Part shown: one piece after another, positions 49,469 through 59,860 of the stretch | Layout: every line of letters starts with the position of its first letter | Position numbering within the stretch: position 1 is the stretch's first letter | DNA from: Strigops habroptila | Lineage: Eukaryota; Chordata; Aves; Psittaciformes; Psittacidae | NCBI RefSeq assembly: GCF_004027225.2 | Contig: NC_044277.2 | Location: forward strand, 102,665,725 to 102,729,724 | Reading direction: 5' to 3' | Length of the DNA stretch: 64,000 nt | Notes under the pieces: model-generated | What the model was told of the DNA's origin: nothing | Seen by the model: the letters and a program-made list of their open reading frames with translations, nothing else | Databases searched by the model: none | Program-made: the position numbers and the translations under genes

Positions 49469-49890
49469 CTGAAGTGACAGGGAATTTGAGTTTCACTTGG
49501 AAGCAAAGGCAGAGGATGGAGAAAGCAGCTTTTTTTTTCTTCTGTCTTTATGCATCTGTTGTGGTTCAAGTCCAGCTGGTAATCCAGAACCACGCAGCTG
49601 CTCGTTCTTCCGCGAGGTCCAGGCATTCTGAACCCAGGACAGCATCACACTTGGACCATGGAAATTATGTGGATGGATCCTTTGGAAGAATGACATCTCA
49701 GTGGTGACAGCAGTAACTACCAAGGAGTTTTACTAAAATGGGTGGGTTTATACTGGAATGAAAGTACTCACACAGGAAATACAACTGGCACTTTAACTAT
49801 ATTGATATAACAATGTTTCAAATTATTACTACCAATTGAAAACTTTCAGAACTTTTCCATTAATAAGTTAAAGGCAGAATCAGAATAATT

Positions 49891-50205
49891 CAATCATAGA
49901 ATCATAGAATCCCAGGTTGGAAGGGACCTCAAGGATCATCTGGTCCAACCTTTCTAGGTAAAGCATGACATGGATTAGATGTCCCAGCACCCTGTCCAGC
50001 TGAATCTTAAAACTGTCCAGTGTTGGGGAACCCACCAATTCCTTGGGGAAGTTATTCCAATGATGGATTGTTCTCACTGTGAAAAATTTTCCTCGTGTCC
50101 AATTGGAATCTCCCCAGGAGTAACTTGTGCACATGACCCCTCATCTGTTCCATGTGATTCCTTGTAAAAAGAGAGTCTCCATCTTCTTTGTAGCCACACT
50201 TTAAA
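49891..50205 (-). mobile_element. CR1 3' fragment, antisense
   Basis: The left end has the terminal repeat AATCATAGAATCATAGAATC followed by GGTTGGAAGGGACCTCAAGG, which is the CR1 3' end in reverse. RT C-terminal remnants follow. Confidence 0.93.
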
Positions 50206-50460
50206 TACTGGAACAATTCATCCTAAATAAAAAAAAAGTGGAGCAGCTATGAAATATCAGGGAAATGGAAATATCATCACTCTTTAGTAATCACCTAAAC
50301 ACAACACCCCCTACATCTTGAAAAACAGCAACATGGGACCACTGATTTGTTTCTTCAGCTTTAATGCTGATTTTCTCAGCTGGTGGAAACACTTTTCTTG
50401 AGCACAGTACATAATACGTTCCTAGGGAGGCACAGAACAGAAACACTTGTTATTTTGAAA

Positions 50461-50632
50461 TGGAAGACAGGCTGAGACAGCTGGGCTTGTTCAGCCTGGA
50501 GAAGAGAAGGCTCTGGGGAGATCTTAGAGCAGCTTCCAGTGCCTAAAGAGGCTGACAAGAAAGTTGAAAAGGGGCTTTTGACAAGGGCAAGTAGGGACAG
50601 GACAAGGGGAATGGCTTTAATCTGACAGCGGG
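50461..50632 (+). mobile_element. CR1 internal fragment abutting the GORASP1 CpG island
   Basis: The sense strand reads CTGGGCTTGTTCAGCCTGGA, GAAGGCTCTGGGGAGATC and GGGACAGGACAAGGGGAATG, the late RT region of CR1. It stops within a few bases of the GC-rich promoter. Confidence 0.9.
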
Positions 50633-50639
50633 CTGTGAC

Positions 50640-51350
50640 CTGGGGGCTCTGTGGGGCAGCGGAGCCCGGCCGGGCACAGCGACCACCACCCCCCCGCTGC
50701 CCCCCAGCGCAACCCGGGCCGCCGCCCGGCCGCGTCCCCCGGCCGCTCCCCGCCACACGTCACGGCAGGGAGCAGAGCGGCGCTGAGCTCCCATCTCCCT
50801 CCGCCGTGCGCGGCCGCTGTGCTCGGCGCTCGCTTGCTCAGGCCTGCGAGGCCCTCGGCCGAGGGCGCGGCGTCGGGGGCGATGCTCGTTGCCTTTGCCG
50901 CTGCCGCTTGACCCGGCCGCGCCGCGCCGCGGCGGTGGGCTCGGCGCCGGGCATGGGGCTGGGATCGAGCTCCGAGGTTCCCGACGGCGGCGCCGAGGGC
51001 TTCCATGTGCACGGGGTGAGGCTGCCGCCGCCGGGCCTGCGGAGTGGCTTCGCGGCGGGCGCTGTAGGCGGGGTCCGGCGGGGCGCGGGGTCCCGCTTCT
51101 CCTCCTGTGGCGGCCGAGGCAGGCCGAGCCCCCGGCGAGGGCGCTGCGCTCGGGCCGGGGCTCCCTGGCCCCCACCTGTCGGATCCTTCCAGGGAACTGC
51201 CACAACGGCGGGGGAGGAGCGGCCGCGCCGCCCCGGAGGCCGTGGGCACCCGCCCCGTCGTCTTCACCGGGCTCCGAGCCTCGACCTGCCGTGTCTTGGC
51301 TGCCGGCAGCCGAGGGGAGCTTATGGTGCAGCTTTCGAGGAACTTGGCAT
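50640..51350 (+). promoter_or_regulatory. GORASP1: CpG-island promoter of GORASP1
   Basis: A dense GC and CpG block surrounding exon 1. In human this promoter lies head to head with TTC21A; here the opposite side is taken up by CR1 sequence. No TATA box is seen. The transcription start is probably between about 50760 and 50940. Long open frames on both strands reflect base composition. Confidence 0.75.
50953..51015 (+). CDS. GORASP1: GORASP1 exon 1 coding part
   Basis: Codes residues 1-21, [20 protein letters not shown] and Gly21. The donor is GTGAGG at 51016. Contains the myristoylation signal and His18. Confidence 0.93.
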
Positions 51351-54300
51351 AGTTTAAGAGCAGGATAGCCCTTCCTCCGGCCCCGCTCCCCTCCAAATTC
51401 CGTTGACTTGCAGATCTGACTCATTTCGCTGCGGATCTTTGCAGCATCTCGGCTGGGGGCTGATTCCTGCTCCAGCCAGTGTTTTCCTGAGGGGCTGCTT
51501 CTCACGGGCGCTGTACGGAGATGCATATTTGCTCTAAGTCCTGTATCTGGCAGATTGTCTGCACACACGGTGATTTAAATGCGTATGTTGGAGCTTAAAC
51601 ATAGGCAGAGGTATTGCTGATAACAGCTGTTGCAGAAGTTATCGCTGCACTTAGTTGGTGGTCTTCCTCCCTGAGTAAGAGTGGTGTTCTCACGTGCTGC
51701 TTCCCACTTCATCAGTGGTTTGTGTTTCTCAGTATCGCAGGACGTGTTTATAGGGATCTGCTTTTGTCTGTCTCCTTAACTGAGCTAACTCCATCTGAAG
51801 TGACTGTTGGTCACAAAGTGCCGCCTCCTTTCATGCTAAGTGCGGGATACTGCTCAGTTTTCTGTTTTGGAGGATGATTTTGGTCACCTACAGTATGCAG
51901 GAGACAAAGTAATATATTTTTTTTACCTCCAGGGAATTCATACAACTCCGACAGGTGTCATTTTGAAAACCAAATGCTGCAGGATCTTTTGCAGCTCACA
52001 GCATTGTGTGGGAATCTGTGGCTTTTAGATAGCTGAGCAGCCATGTCATGAGCTCCGTAATAATTTCCATGTACTTCTTTCTGCATACATTTTCATCCTT
52101 GATGTCCTGTTACGTGATATTTACATTGTAAGGCTTCTTGCATGTTGTTTAGATTTTGGAGTAAACTTTTTTTAACCTTTTTAACCTTTGGTTCAGTATA
52201 ACCTGGCTGTTTGCTTTAGATGCAGTTTAGGGTTGTGATGAAAGTTAATACTTCCTACTCCAATTGTGGTCACAGTGGTCAGTTCTGACTGTTTAAAAAT
52301 AAAGCGTGGTATGGTGTTATGCGGTTTTGGTTTTTTTATTTTCTTTAAAAGCTTTTGCTGAAATAACTGTGCTGTTACTTAAGTATATTTTGTAACCTGT
52401 ACAGACAGTTATGCCAGCAAAAGCCTCAATACCCATACAACTTTATTAGAAATAAAAATAAACAGCAGCTTGGTAACACAAGACCAAATATAAGATGTAG
52501 CAGTTTAAAGTTTGTTAGCAATGAATTTTTTAGATTAAGAAGTGGTGCATGGGTTGTAACTTAGTGTTTAAATTGTGGGGTGGCTTTCAGAAGTCGAATA
52601 TATATTGCAGGTTAAGGGCTGTGCTGCTGCATTAGCAAAAGATAAAGCTAAAAGCAGTGCAAACTGGTTAGCATGTTTGCAGCAGTTCCCTTAATATATG
52701 TTGCTGTGTTAGTGTACTTTGAAGTGGGTATGCTTTCATACACTCTGCATATATCAAGTTCTGTGTAACTTTTGGTGGGTTTTATCCCAGTGTGAATGCA
52801 TTTTAATAGGTGTTCGCTATATTTCTTTGTTACACTATTTTACAATAACTTGGTTATAATGAGATGTTGCAACTCCTTATGAATCTTCTGTAAGTGATGG
52901 CAATCTTCTTGACCAGTACTTGTGGTTAGCCGTGTGTTTGTAGCATACTCTTTTAAGTGTTCCTATTCTAATGTGTCGCAAGTTGTGGGAACCCAGCTGT
53001 AAATTGTGTTTATGTAAAACATGGCTGTGGTGTAACTGGGGGCTCTCAATGTTCTCGGGCCGTTAGTAGCATGGAAGAAAATCCTGAAGCAGCACTTTGA
53101 AAACTAAGCTCTTCTCCAAAGTCTTCAGTGTTTAATAACTCCATGCTGTGCACCTGAATCATGATGCTTGTGTCTTGTGTGGGGGTCCAAAACCTGTTTT
53201 TTACAGCTTAATTTAGACACTTGTTGTTCATAGTTTTATAAAAACAAATTCACAGTTGTGGACTGCTTCCCAAGGTTTGTTATCTCACCTCTGGTTCAGC
53301 TCTAAAGTAAATGTTGAATCAAGTGTAAAGATTAACACTGTAACATAATGTAACTAGAGATCAATGTATGATAAACCTAAAATGTATGTTTTTCAGGTTC
53401 AAGAAAACTCCCCAGCTCAACAAGGAGGACTGGAACCTTTCTTTGATTTCATCATTGCCATAGGACACACTAGGCTTGTAAGCTTCAAGTGATTTTATTG
53501 TTTCTTTTTTTTTCCCTGCATGAAATACGGGTATTGTAATGATGAAAGGCAGAAGCCGAAGCTGTTGCGGTAAATAAAGCTTTTCATCTTGGACACTGTA
53601 TATGACATTAAAAGGTAAAGTGAAACTTGGCCATGTTCAAAATCTCCTCTCTAGCTGGATCCAAATTTGAGGGAAGAGCCTTATTTATGCCTTTAGTTGC
53701 CCAAAGTCCTTAACAGATTAACACAATGTTTATTATACTAGTCATTCGTGTATTTTCTGCCACAAGAATGTCGAACTGGTGAGTCAATGGTAAGAGCTCA
53801 ACATTTATTGAAGCCAACTTGTTTCAACATTTGATAAAGCATGGAAAAGAGTCATAGCCTATCTGCTTGTACTTTAAGACTGGGAACGCAGTTCCTGTAT
53901 GTTGAGTTATGAGAAAAGAGTTGAGCTTTAGTTTGATTGGGGTTTTTTGATTTAAAAGGCTTGCAGCTTTGGCTGTATGCTTCACCCTAAGTACATATGA
54001 GCTGAATGCATTAAGTTTGTCTTGCTTTTATTAGTGGAGATTCCTTCTGGAAGTGGTTGTTATAGTGGTAGGTTTTGGTGGAAGATCATTTAGTCTTTTA
54101 ACAGGACAGAAATAATGATAGTTCTCTAAGCAACTCACAGTCTGTCCCTTCACAGACAACATACACTGACTTTGAAGGGTTATTGAATAAGGATTGGGAT
54201 CAGAGACATGAAGTACAGTGTTGCTGCTTATTGTTAGACTACATAGTTGGTATTATTTAATAGCAGTTACAAAAAGCAGGAATGTAAGTGATTAAATGGA

Positions 54301-57300
54301 GTAGTAGTAAGTGCTTATGTAAAGGGACGTGAGCTGACAGTGCTGACTTCTTTCTAATAAAAGAAAATTGAACTGCTGGGACTGTTTGTGAAGCATAGAA
54401 CCTAAACTTTGGCAGTTTTGGTTTTTTGTATTCAAATTCTGACACAGGTATGACATCTATACAACAGCTGCCACTAGAAGTAATATTAATCATATATCTC
54501 TTTCTGTGCTCTACAGAATAAGGAAAACAATATGCTGAAAGATCTACTGAAGGCAAATGCTGAAAAAGCAGTGAAGCTGGAGGTGTATAATATCAAAACC
54601 ATGAAAATAAGAGAGATGGAGGTGATCCCCAGTAACATGTGGGGAGGACAAGGTCTTCTTGGAGCCAGTGTGAGGTTCTGCAGTTTCCAGGGAGCCAATG
54701 AACACGTATGGCATGTTTTGGTGAGACAAAATTCTTTGTCTCTCTTTGTCACTCTTTGTCAGTGTTCGTACAACCTCGTTTTAAAGGGTAATGGTTAGAA
54801 GTAACATGTATGTGGAAGTACAATGCTGAAATCACACAGAAGCAGTCTTGAAGGTTTGTCTAACCTATCTGAATAGGGAAAAGTAGTGGATTACTGTTAA
54901 ATGTTGCCTGCTACTATGAAGCAAAATAACTCCATCCCAACCGGACCAAATAGTGTGTGTTGGGAAGAAGGTTTTTTTCATCTTATTTTGAAGAATTGGT
55001 GGCAAAAGCAAAAAGATTCTAGCCTGATTGGTGCCTCTGTGTTCGCTAAACTACATTAAATTAATATTAATGTTACAAAAAGCACCAAAAAACTATTTTA
55101 AGATCAAGAGGAATAGCTGAAAGAGTAGAACTGAATAGGAAAGACTGTTATGTTTCTGTTTTTTAAATAAATGCAACTTCTCAACATCTTCAGAGTATCT
55201 CATTTTGAATTGGTAGCATCTTGGTCTTTCTTATTCAGGATTTTTTACAAGATGTCAGACCTAGGGGTAGACTTTCCCAGGACTTCTATTTTGTCCCATA
55301 AACAAAATGTTCTTTCCTTTGTTTTTTGGGTTACCTTTCCTTTTTGATAGTGGGGTAGTTTATCCTTCTGCAAGTGCAGATGATGCAATATCACGCTTTC
55401 ACAGGATGTTGAACCTGCATCTCCTGCCGCTCTAGCTGGTCTACAGCCATACACTGACTACGTCGTGGGATCTGATCAGATTCTTCAGGAGGTAGGGCCC
55501 TTGTTCCTTCAATCATGCCTGCCAAGTGTATGTTGTAGGGTCTGGATTTTATGTTTTTTATAAATCTAATGGTGTGTACATCGAATGTGTGGGGACAGTG
55601 TTTAGGGATTTTGGGAGGTTGATGTTTATGGTAGATGCTTTATGGTTCAGGTAAACATTATCTTTTTTTTTTAATATGACAATAAAGAAAAAGTTGCCCC
55701 TAAAGATCAAACTGCAGTAGTGAGTTTTAGTCTACCTCTGGGTTTTTAATATTTCATGTTGAAGTAAATACCTAAAATGCTAACTTGCTTCCAGCTTCTT
55801 GTCTTGCACATTTGAGTTTAATAACCACTACTTTCTTTTTTCTTAGTCAGAGGATTTCTTTTCCCTGATTGAATCCCATGAGGGGAAGCCGCTGAAGCTG
55901 ATGGTTTATAACACTGAAGCAGATTCCATTCGAGAGGTAGTTGTGACTCCCAATGGAGCTTGGGGTGGAGAAGGAAGGTACTGATCTCCCTCCGGACAGT
56001 CACTGGCTGATGACAGGTTATATACTCACTGTAAATGAGCTCCTGCTAAGATTATTATTACTATCAATTACAGCTTGTCAATTTCAAGTTAAGCTTTGTT
56101 TACTTACACTTGTCACACAAAACTGTTAATCTTCCCATAAAACCCCCCTATCTTAGAACTAGGAATTAGGCTTGTTCTGGATCCAATCCTGTTTGAGTTG
56201 AAACCAATGGCAAAACCTATGTTGACTTCTCCAGTATCAGATTCACTAGCTACATTCTCATAATCAAACGTTCATTTAAAGCAAGAACAAAATCCACATC
56301 ACGGATGGTTATATATTTTGTAAAGATAAAAAATAATCAACTGAAAGCTAACTTATGTATGTCTAAATGTCAAATGCAGAGTGCTTCTTGAGTACTACAA
56401 GTAAGTAAAATGATTCTTGCAGATAGGTATCTCTTGCTATAGATTAAAGACTCAAACTCTTTTTGTTTTAGAGAGTCAAAAATTAAAATGTGTACTAGTT
56501 TTGTTTTTCAAGTCTTGTTTTACTTTTCTTGTACAGTTTAGGATGTGGTATTGGATATGGCTATTTGCACAGAATTCCAACACAGTCTGTAATATCCAAG
56601 AAAAAGCCAGAAAGCAAACCACCTTCACCCTTGCTAGAAGCTGGAACTCCTGTAGCATCTACTAATGGCTACACAGAGGTATGTAAGAAATAAGTTCATA
56701 TCTCTGGCGTGTTCTCTGGAGTTTCTAAATTTTCTGCTTGTTGGAACATTCATAATACAGTATATTTGGGTACAGCATACACCTTTGCTTGAACAAAACA
56801 GAGTTACATGAAGAGAAAGTGAGAGCTGCTGGTGCTGAGTAGCTGGCAGATCACCACTGTTGGCTGATAGAAATTTTTGCCAGGTATTTTCTTCACATTT
56901 TGAACACTTGCATACTACAACTGTGTCAGTCAATGAGAATCACATTAGAAGAATACCCTGCTCACTACGAAATAAAATACACCTACAGGAATTACGAATG
57001 GATTGTTCTGAACATATTGGCTTTAAAAGACTACATTGGAACATGTCCTAATCAGTGGCTTGACCATTGTAGGTTCTCTGAATTGGTGTATTTGGAGACT
57101 GAGGCAGAATGCTTTCATAGGAAGGTCGTTTTCAGGTGAAGCTTTAGCTATAAAAAGATGCTTTTCCTTTTTACTGTCATTCCAGACTCCATTATTGGCA
57201 CCTACTTCTCAGAGTGACAACTCTGAAATACTTATGAACTTGGATCATTCCGCAGATCAAGAAGTGAGTGGTTATTCACCAGAAAGCTCACTTTCTCCTC

Positions 57301-59860
57301 CTCCACCTCTCCAGAGAGTTATGGATCCAGGTATATTTTCTTAGGAGCTTTTTTCAGCAGTTCTTCAGAGGACATCTGAGTAAACTAGTAACATCTTGAG
57401 TCTGAGACTTATATAAAGAACTAGGAGCGTTGGTGGTTGTTTTCCTTGAAGTTTTTGACTTCACTGGATTTCAGAGCTGTAGAATTTGGGTACTGGAAGC
57501 CTGACTGAGGTTAACATTCTGCAGGGGTCTTTCCACTGATGACAGCTGACATTTAGGTTAAATTCATTTGTATTTAGTGGGGAGAGGTCCTCACTGACTT
57601 CTGTCTTTTTCAGTCTGAATTTGTGTTTTATCTAAACAAGTACTATAATGTTTGCTTTCTCCTTCAGGATTCCTAGATATGTCTGATTCATTTCCTGAAC
57701 TTGCTAACTTAAAAGTGTCTGACATGTCTTCATCTGCCTCCTTCAACACGCCAGCAGCAGATACTTTAGTAGGCACTGAGAAGTTAATGTCAGACAATGA
57801 CACCTCTGCTTATTTTGGTAAGTGTATTAAAGATTTCCTTTGGGCCTCTGACCTAATTTCTGGAGTGGCACCAACTCATGCCTGCTCCACAGCACCATGC
57901 TTTTTGGAAACTAGCCAATTATAAGAAAAATCAGAAGGGGGCTTGGCTAAAATGAGAGGGAAACAGTAGCAGAAATCAGGTGTAGAAATGGTCAAAAAAT
58001 AATAGGCTTTTTTCTAAGATTATAGAATGTGTGTCTTTAAATGAAAATGTTGATGATCCAGATTAAACTGACCTTAAAAGTACGTATTTCTAAAATCAGT
58101 GTATATGGGTTTTTGTAGCACAGGCTTGTCTTCACACCTGTAAAGTGAAAGCAAAATTGCAGTGATCTTAATAGCGAATTTCTGTGGTAGGTTGACCCTG
58201 GCTGGATGCCAGGTGCCCATCAAAGGCACTCTGACACTCCCCTCCTCAGGTGGACAGGGGAGAGAAAATACAATGAGAGGTTCGTGGGTCGAGATAAGGA
58301 CGGGAAAGATCACTCAGCAATTACCATCATGGGCAAAATAGATTTTACTGATTTTACTTGGGGAAATTGGTTTTAATTTATTACCAATAAAGTCAGAGTA
58401 GGATAATGAGAAATCAAACCAAATCTTTAAAACACCTTCCTTCACAACCCCTCCCTTCTTCCCAAGTTCAACTTTACTTCCAAGTTCTCTACCTCCTGCC
58501 CCGCAGCAGTGCAGGGCAATGGGGAGGAGGAGTTCTAGTTGGTTCATCACATTGACTCCTTACACTCTTCCCCTGCTCCAGTGTGTGGTCCCTCCGAAAG
58601 GAGACAGTCCTCCATGAACTTCTCCATCATGAGTCCTTCCCAGCGGCTGCAGTTCCTCATGAACTGCTCCAGTGTGTGTCCCTTCCATGGGTGCAGTCCT
58701 TCAGGAGCAGACTGCTCCAGCGTGGGTCCTCCGCAGGGTCACAAGTCCTTCAGCAAACCTGCTCCAGCGTGGGCTCCTCTCTCCATGGGCCACAGGTCCT
58801 GCCAGGAGCCTGCTCCAGTGCAGGTTTCCCACATGGCCACAGCCTCCTTTGGGCATCCCCCTGGCTGCAGGTGGATATCTGCTCCACCATGGACCTCTAT
58901 GGGCTGCAGGAGCACAGCCTGCCTCACCATGGTCTGCAGCATAGGCTGCAGGGGAATCTCTGCTCCTGTGCCTGGAGCACCTCCTTCCCCTCCTCCTGCA
59001 CTGACCTGGGTGTCTACAGAGCTGTTCCTCTCACATATTCTCACTCCTCTCTCTGGTTCCAATCGCTCCTGTGCGTTTTTTTCCCCTTCTGAAACATGTT
59101 ATCCCAGAGGTGCTATCACTGTCACTGACAGGCCACAGCCTTAACCAGCAGCAGGTCCATCTTGGAGCCAGCTGGCATTGGCTCTGTTGGACACAGGGGA
59201 AGCTTCTCAGAGAAGCCATCCCTTTAGTTCCCCCTACCCCACTAGTAAAACCTTGCCACATAAACCCAATACCCTTTCCTATTAAAAAAAAAGTAATAAA
59301 TTCTTCACACTGTGAATGCCTTTCCCTTTTAAAAGCTGAAGTGACTTAGGAATGGTAAACCCGAAATCTCTAGCATTAGGAATACAGCAGACAAAAGGGT
59401 TCATGGCCTGTTAAAAACCTGCTTGTACCATCAGATTTTCTGGATCTGAGGAGAACTGAGTAAGCACAGCCCATGTATTTGACAATTGTGAATCTGGTTA
59501 TGTGCCTGTATGAGGTGTCTCATTCTAGCTGATTTTGCTAGATGTATGGTAACCAGAGGCACTGCACGTTAGACTGACAGGTTTTGTTTGGTTGGTTGGT
59601 TTGGGGGTTTTTTTTCAATCTGTTTCCATTTCTCAGAAAATGCCACAGCTTTGGACCCTGAAGACACAATCCTGTGTTCTGAAGGCTCAGTCAAGCAGCC
59701 TGAGTTGGATGACCTGCTGTCTTCAGTTCCCGCGTTACCTTCTTCAGCTCTTCCTCATGAAACCTCTTCAAACACAACAGCAGAAACTGATTCCTTTAGC
59801 GACGAAATTTTGCGGTTCATCGACAGTATGGAGAGCTCCTTAACCACTACACCGGTGTAA
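50953..59860 (+). CDS. GORASP1: GORASP1 (GRASP65), Golgi reassembly-stacking protein 1
   Basis: Nine coding exons join in frame (50953-51015, 53397-53477, 54517-54720, 55405-55491, 55847-55977, 56537-56678, 57186-57330, 57668-57817, 59637-59860), giving 408 residues (human about 440). The start MGLGSSS has Gly2 and a Ser at position 6, as for N-myristoylation. Residues 1 to about 200 are the two PDZ-like GRASP units, with [18 protein letters not shown] and [20 protein letters not shown] at equivalent places. His18 and Cys103, which in the family help bind golgin partners, are present. Residues about 201-408 are a Ser/Pro-rich regulatory tail with [16 protein letters not shown] conserved. The protein sits on cis-Golgi membranes with GM130, links cisternae and is switched off by mitotic phosphorylation. 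MGLG, the HG exon junction and [13 protein letters not shown] distinguish it from GORASP2. Confidence 0.96.
53397..53477 (+). CDS. GORASP1: GORASP1 exon 2
   Basis: The acceptor is TTTTTCAG and the donor GTAAGC. Codes residues 22-48, with [20 protein letters not shown], the carboxylate-binding region of the first PDZ unit. Confidence 0.95.
54517..54720 (+). CDS. GORASP1: GORASP1 exon 3
   Basis: The acceptor is CTCTACAG and the donor GTGAGA. Exactly 68 codons, residues 49-116, completing PDZ unit 1. Cys103 lies in VRFCSF. Confidence 0.96.
55405..55491 (+). CDS. GORASP1: GORASP1 exon 4
   Basis: The acceptor is TTTCACAG and the donor GTAGGG. Codes residues 117-145, beginning [20 protein letters not shown], the start of PDZ unit 2. 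Confidence 0.96.
55847..55977 (+). CDS. GORASP1: GORASP1 exon 5
   Basis: The acceptor is TTTCTTAG and the donor GTACTG. Residues 146-188 and two bases of codon 189; contains [20 protein letters not shown]. Confidence 0.95.
56537..56678 (+). CDS. GORASP1: GORASP1 exon 6
   Basis: The acceptor is CTTGTACAG and the donor GTATGT. Finishes PDZ unit 2 with [15 protein letters not shown] and opens the Ser/Pro-rich tail (residues to 236). Confidence 0.95.
57186..57330 (+). CDS. GORASP1: GORASP1 exon 7
   Basis: The acceptor is ATTCCAG and the donor GTATAT. Residues 237-284 plus one base. Holds Ser-Pro sites ([12 protein letters not shown]) and QRVMDP. Confidence 0.92.
57668..57817 (+). CDS. GORASP1: GORASP1 exon 8
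   Basis: The acceptor is TCCTTCAG and the donor GTAAGT. Residues 285-334; opens with [11 protein letters not shown], then a Ser/Thr-rich low-complexity run. Confidence 0.92.
58183..59260 (-). mobile_element. Endogenous retrovirus LTR (solo-like), antisense in GORASP1 intron 8
   Basis: On the - strand the block begins TGTGGCAAGG at 59260 and ends CTACCACA at 58183, so it has TG...CA ends and is about 1.08 kb. The internal part has the repeated 'CTGGAGCAG' / 'GGACTG' phrasing I know from avian LTRs. No gag, pol or env sequence is attached and no clear target-site duplication is visible. Open frames across it are not genes. Confidence 0.8.
59637..59860 (+). CDS. GORASP1: GORASP1 exon 9, terminal coding exon
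   Basis: The acceptor is TTTCTCAG. It finishes codon 335 and codes residues 336-408, ending in TAA at 59858-59860. The tail is acidic and Ser/Thr-rich, ends SSLTTTPV and has little resemblance to the mammalian C-terminus as I remember it. Confidence 0.88.

Noticed and set aside
50543-51568. 341- and 259-codon - strand frames and a 240-codon + frame
   Set aside because: Products of the GORASP1 CpG island plus CR1 sequence. None resembles TTC21A's N-terminus or any family I know.
58539-59144. 201- and 169-codon frames in GORASP1 intron 8
   Set aside because: They fall wholly inside the LTR and are Cys/Ser/Pro-rich from its repeated phrases; not retroviral genes.
50953-59860. Assignment to GORASP2
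   Set aside because: MGLG start, FHVHG exon junction, [13 protein letters not shown] and QRVMDPGFLD are GORASP1 features; the long Pro/Leu tail of GORASP2 is absent.
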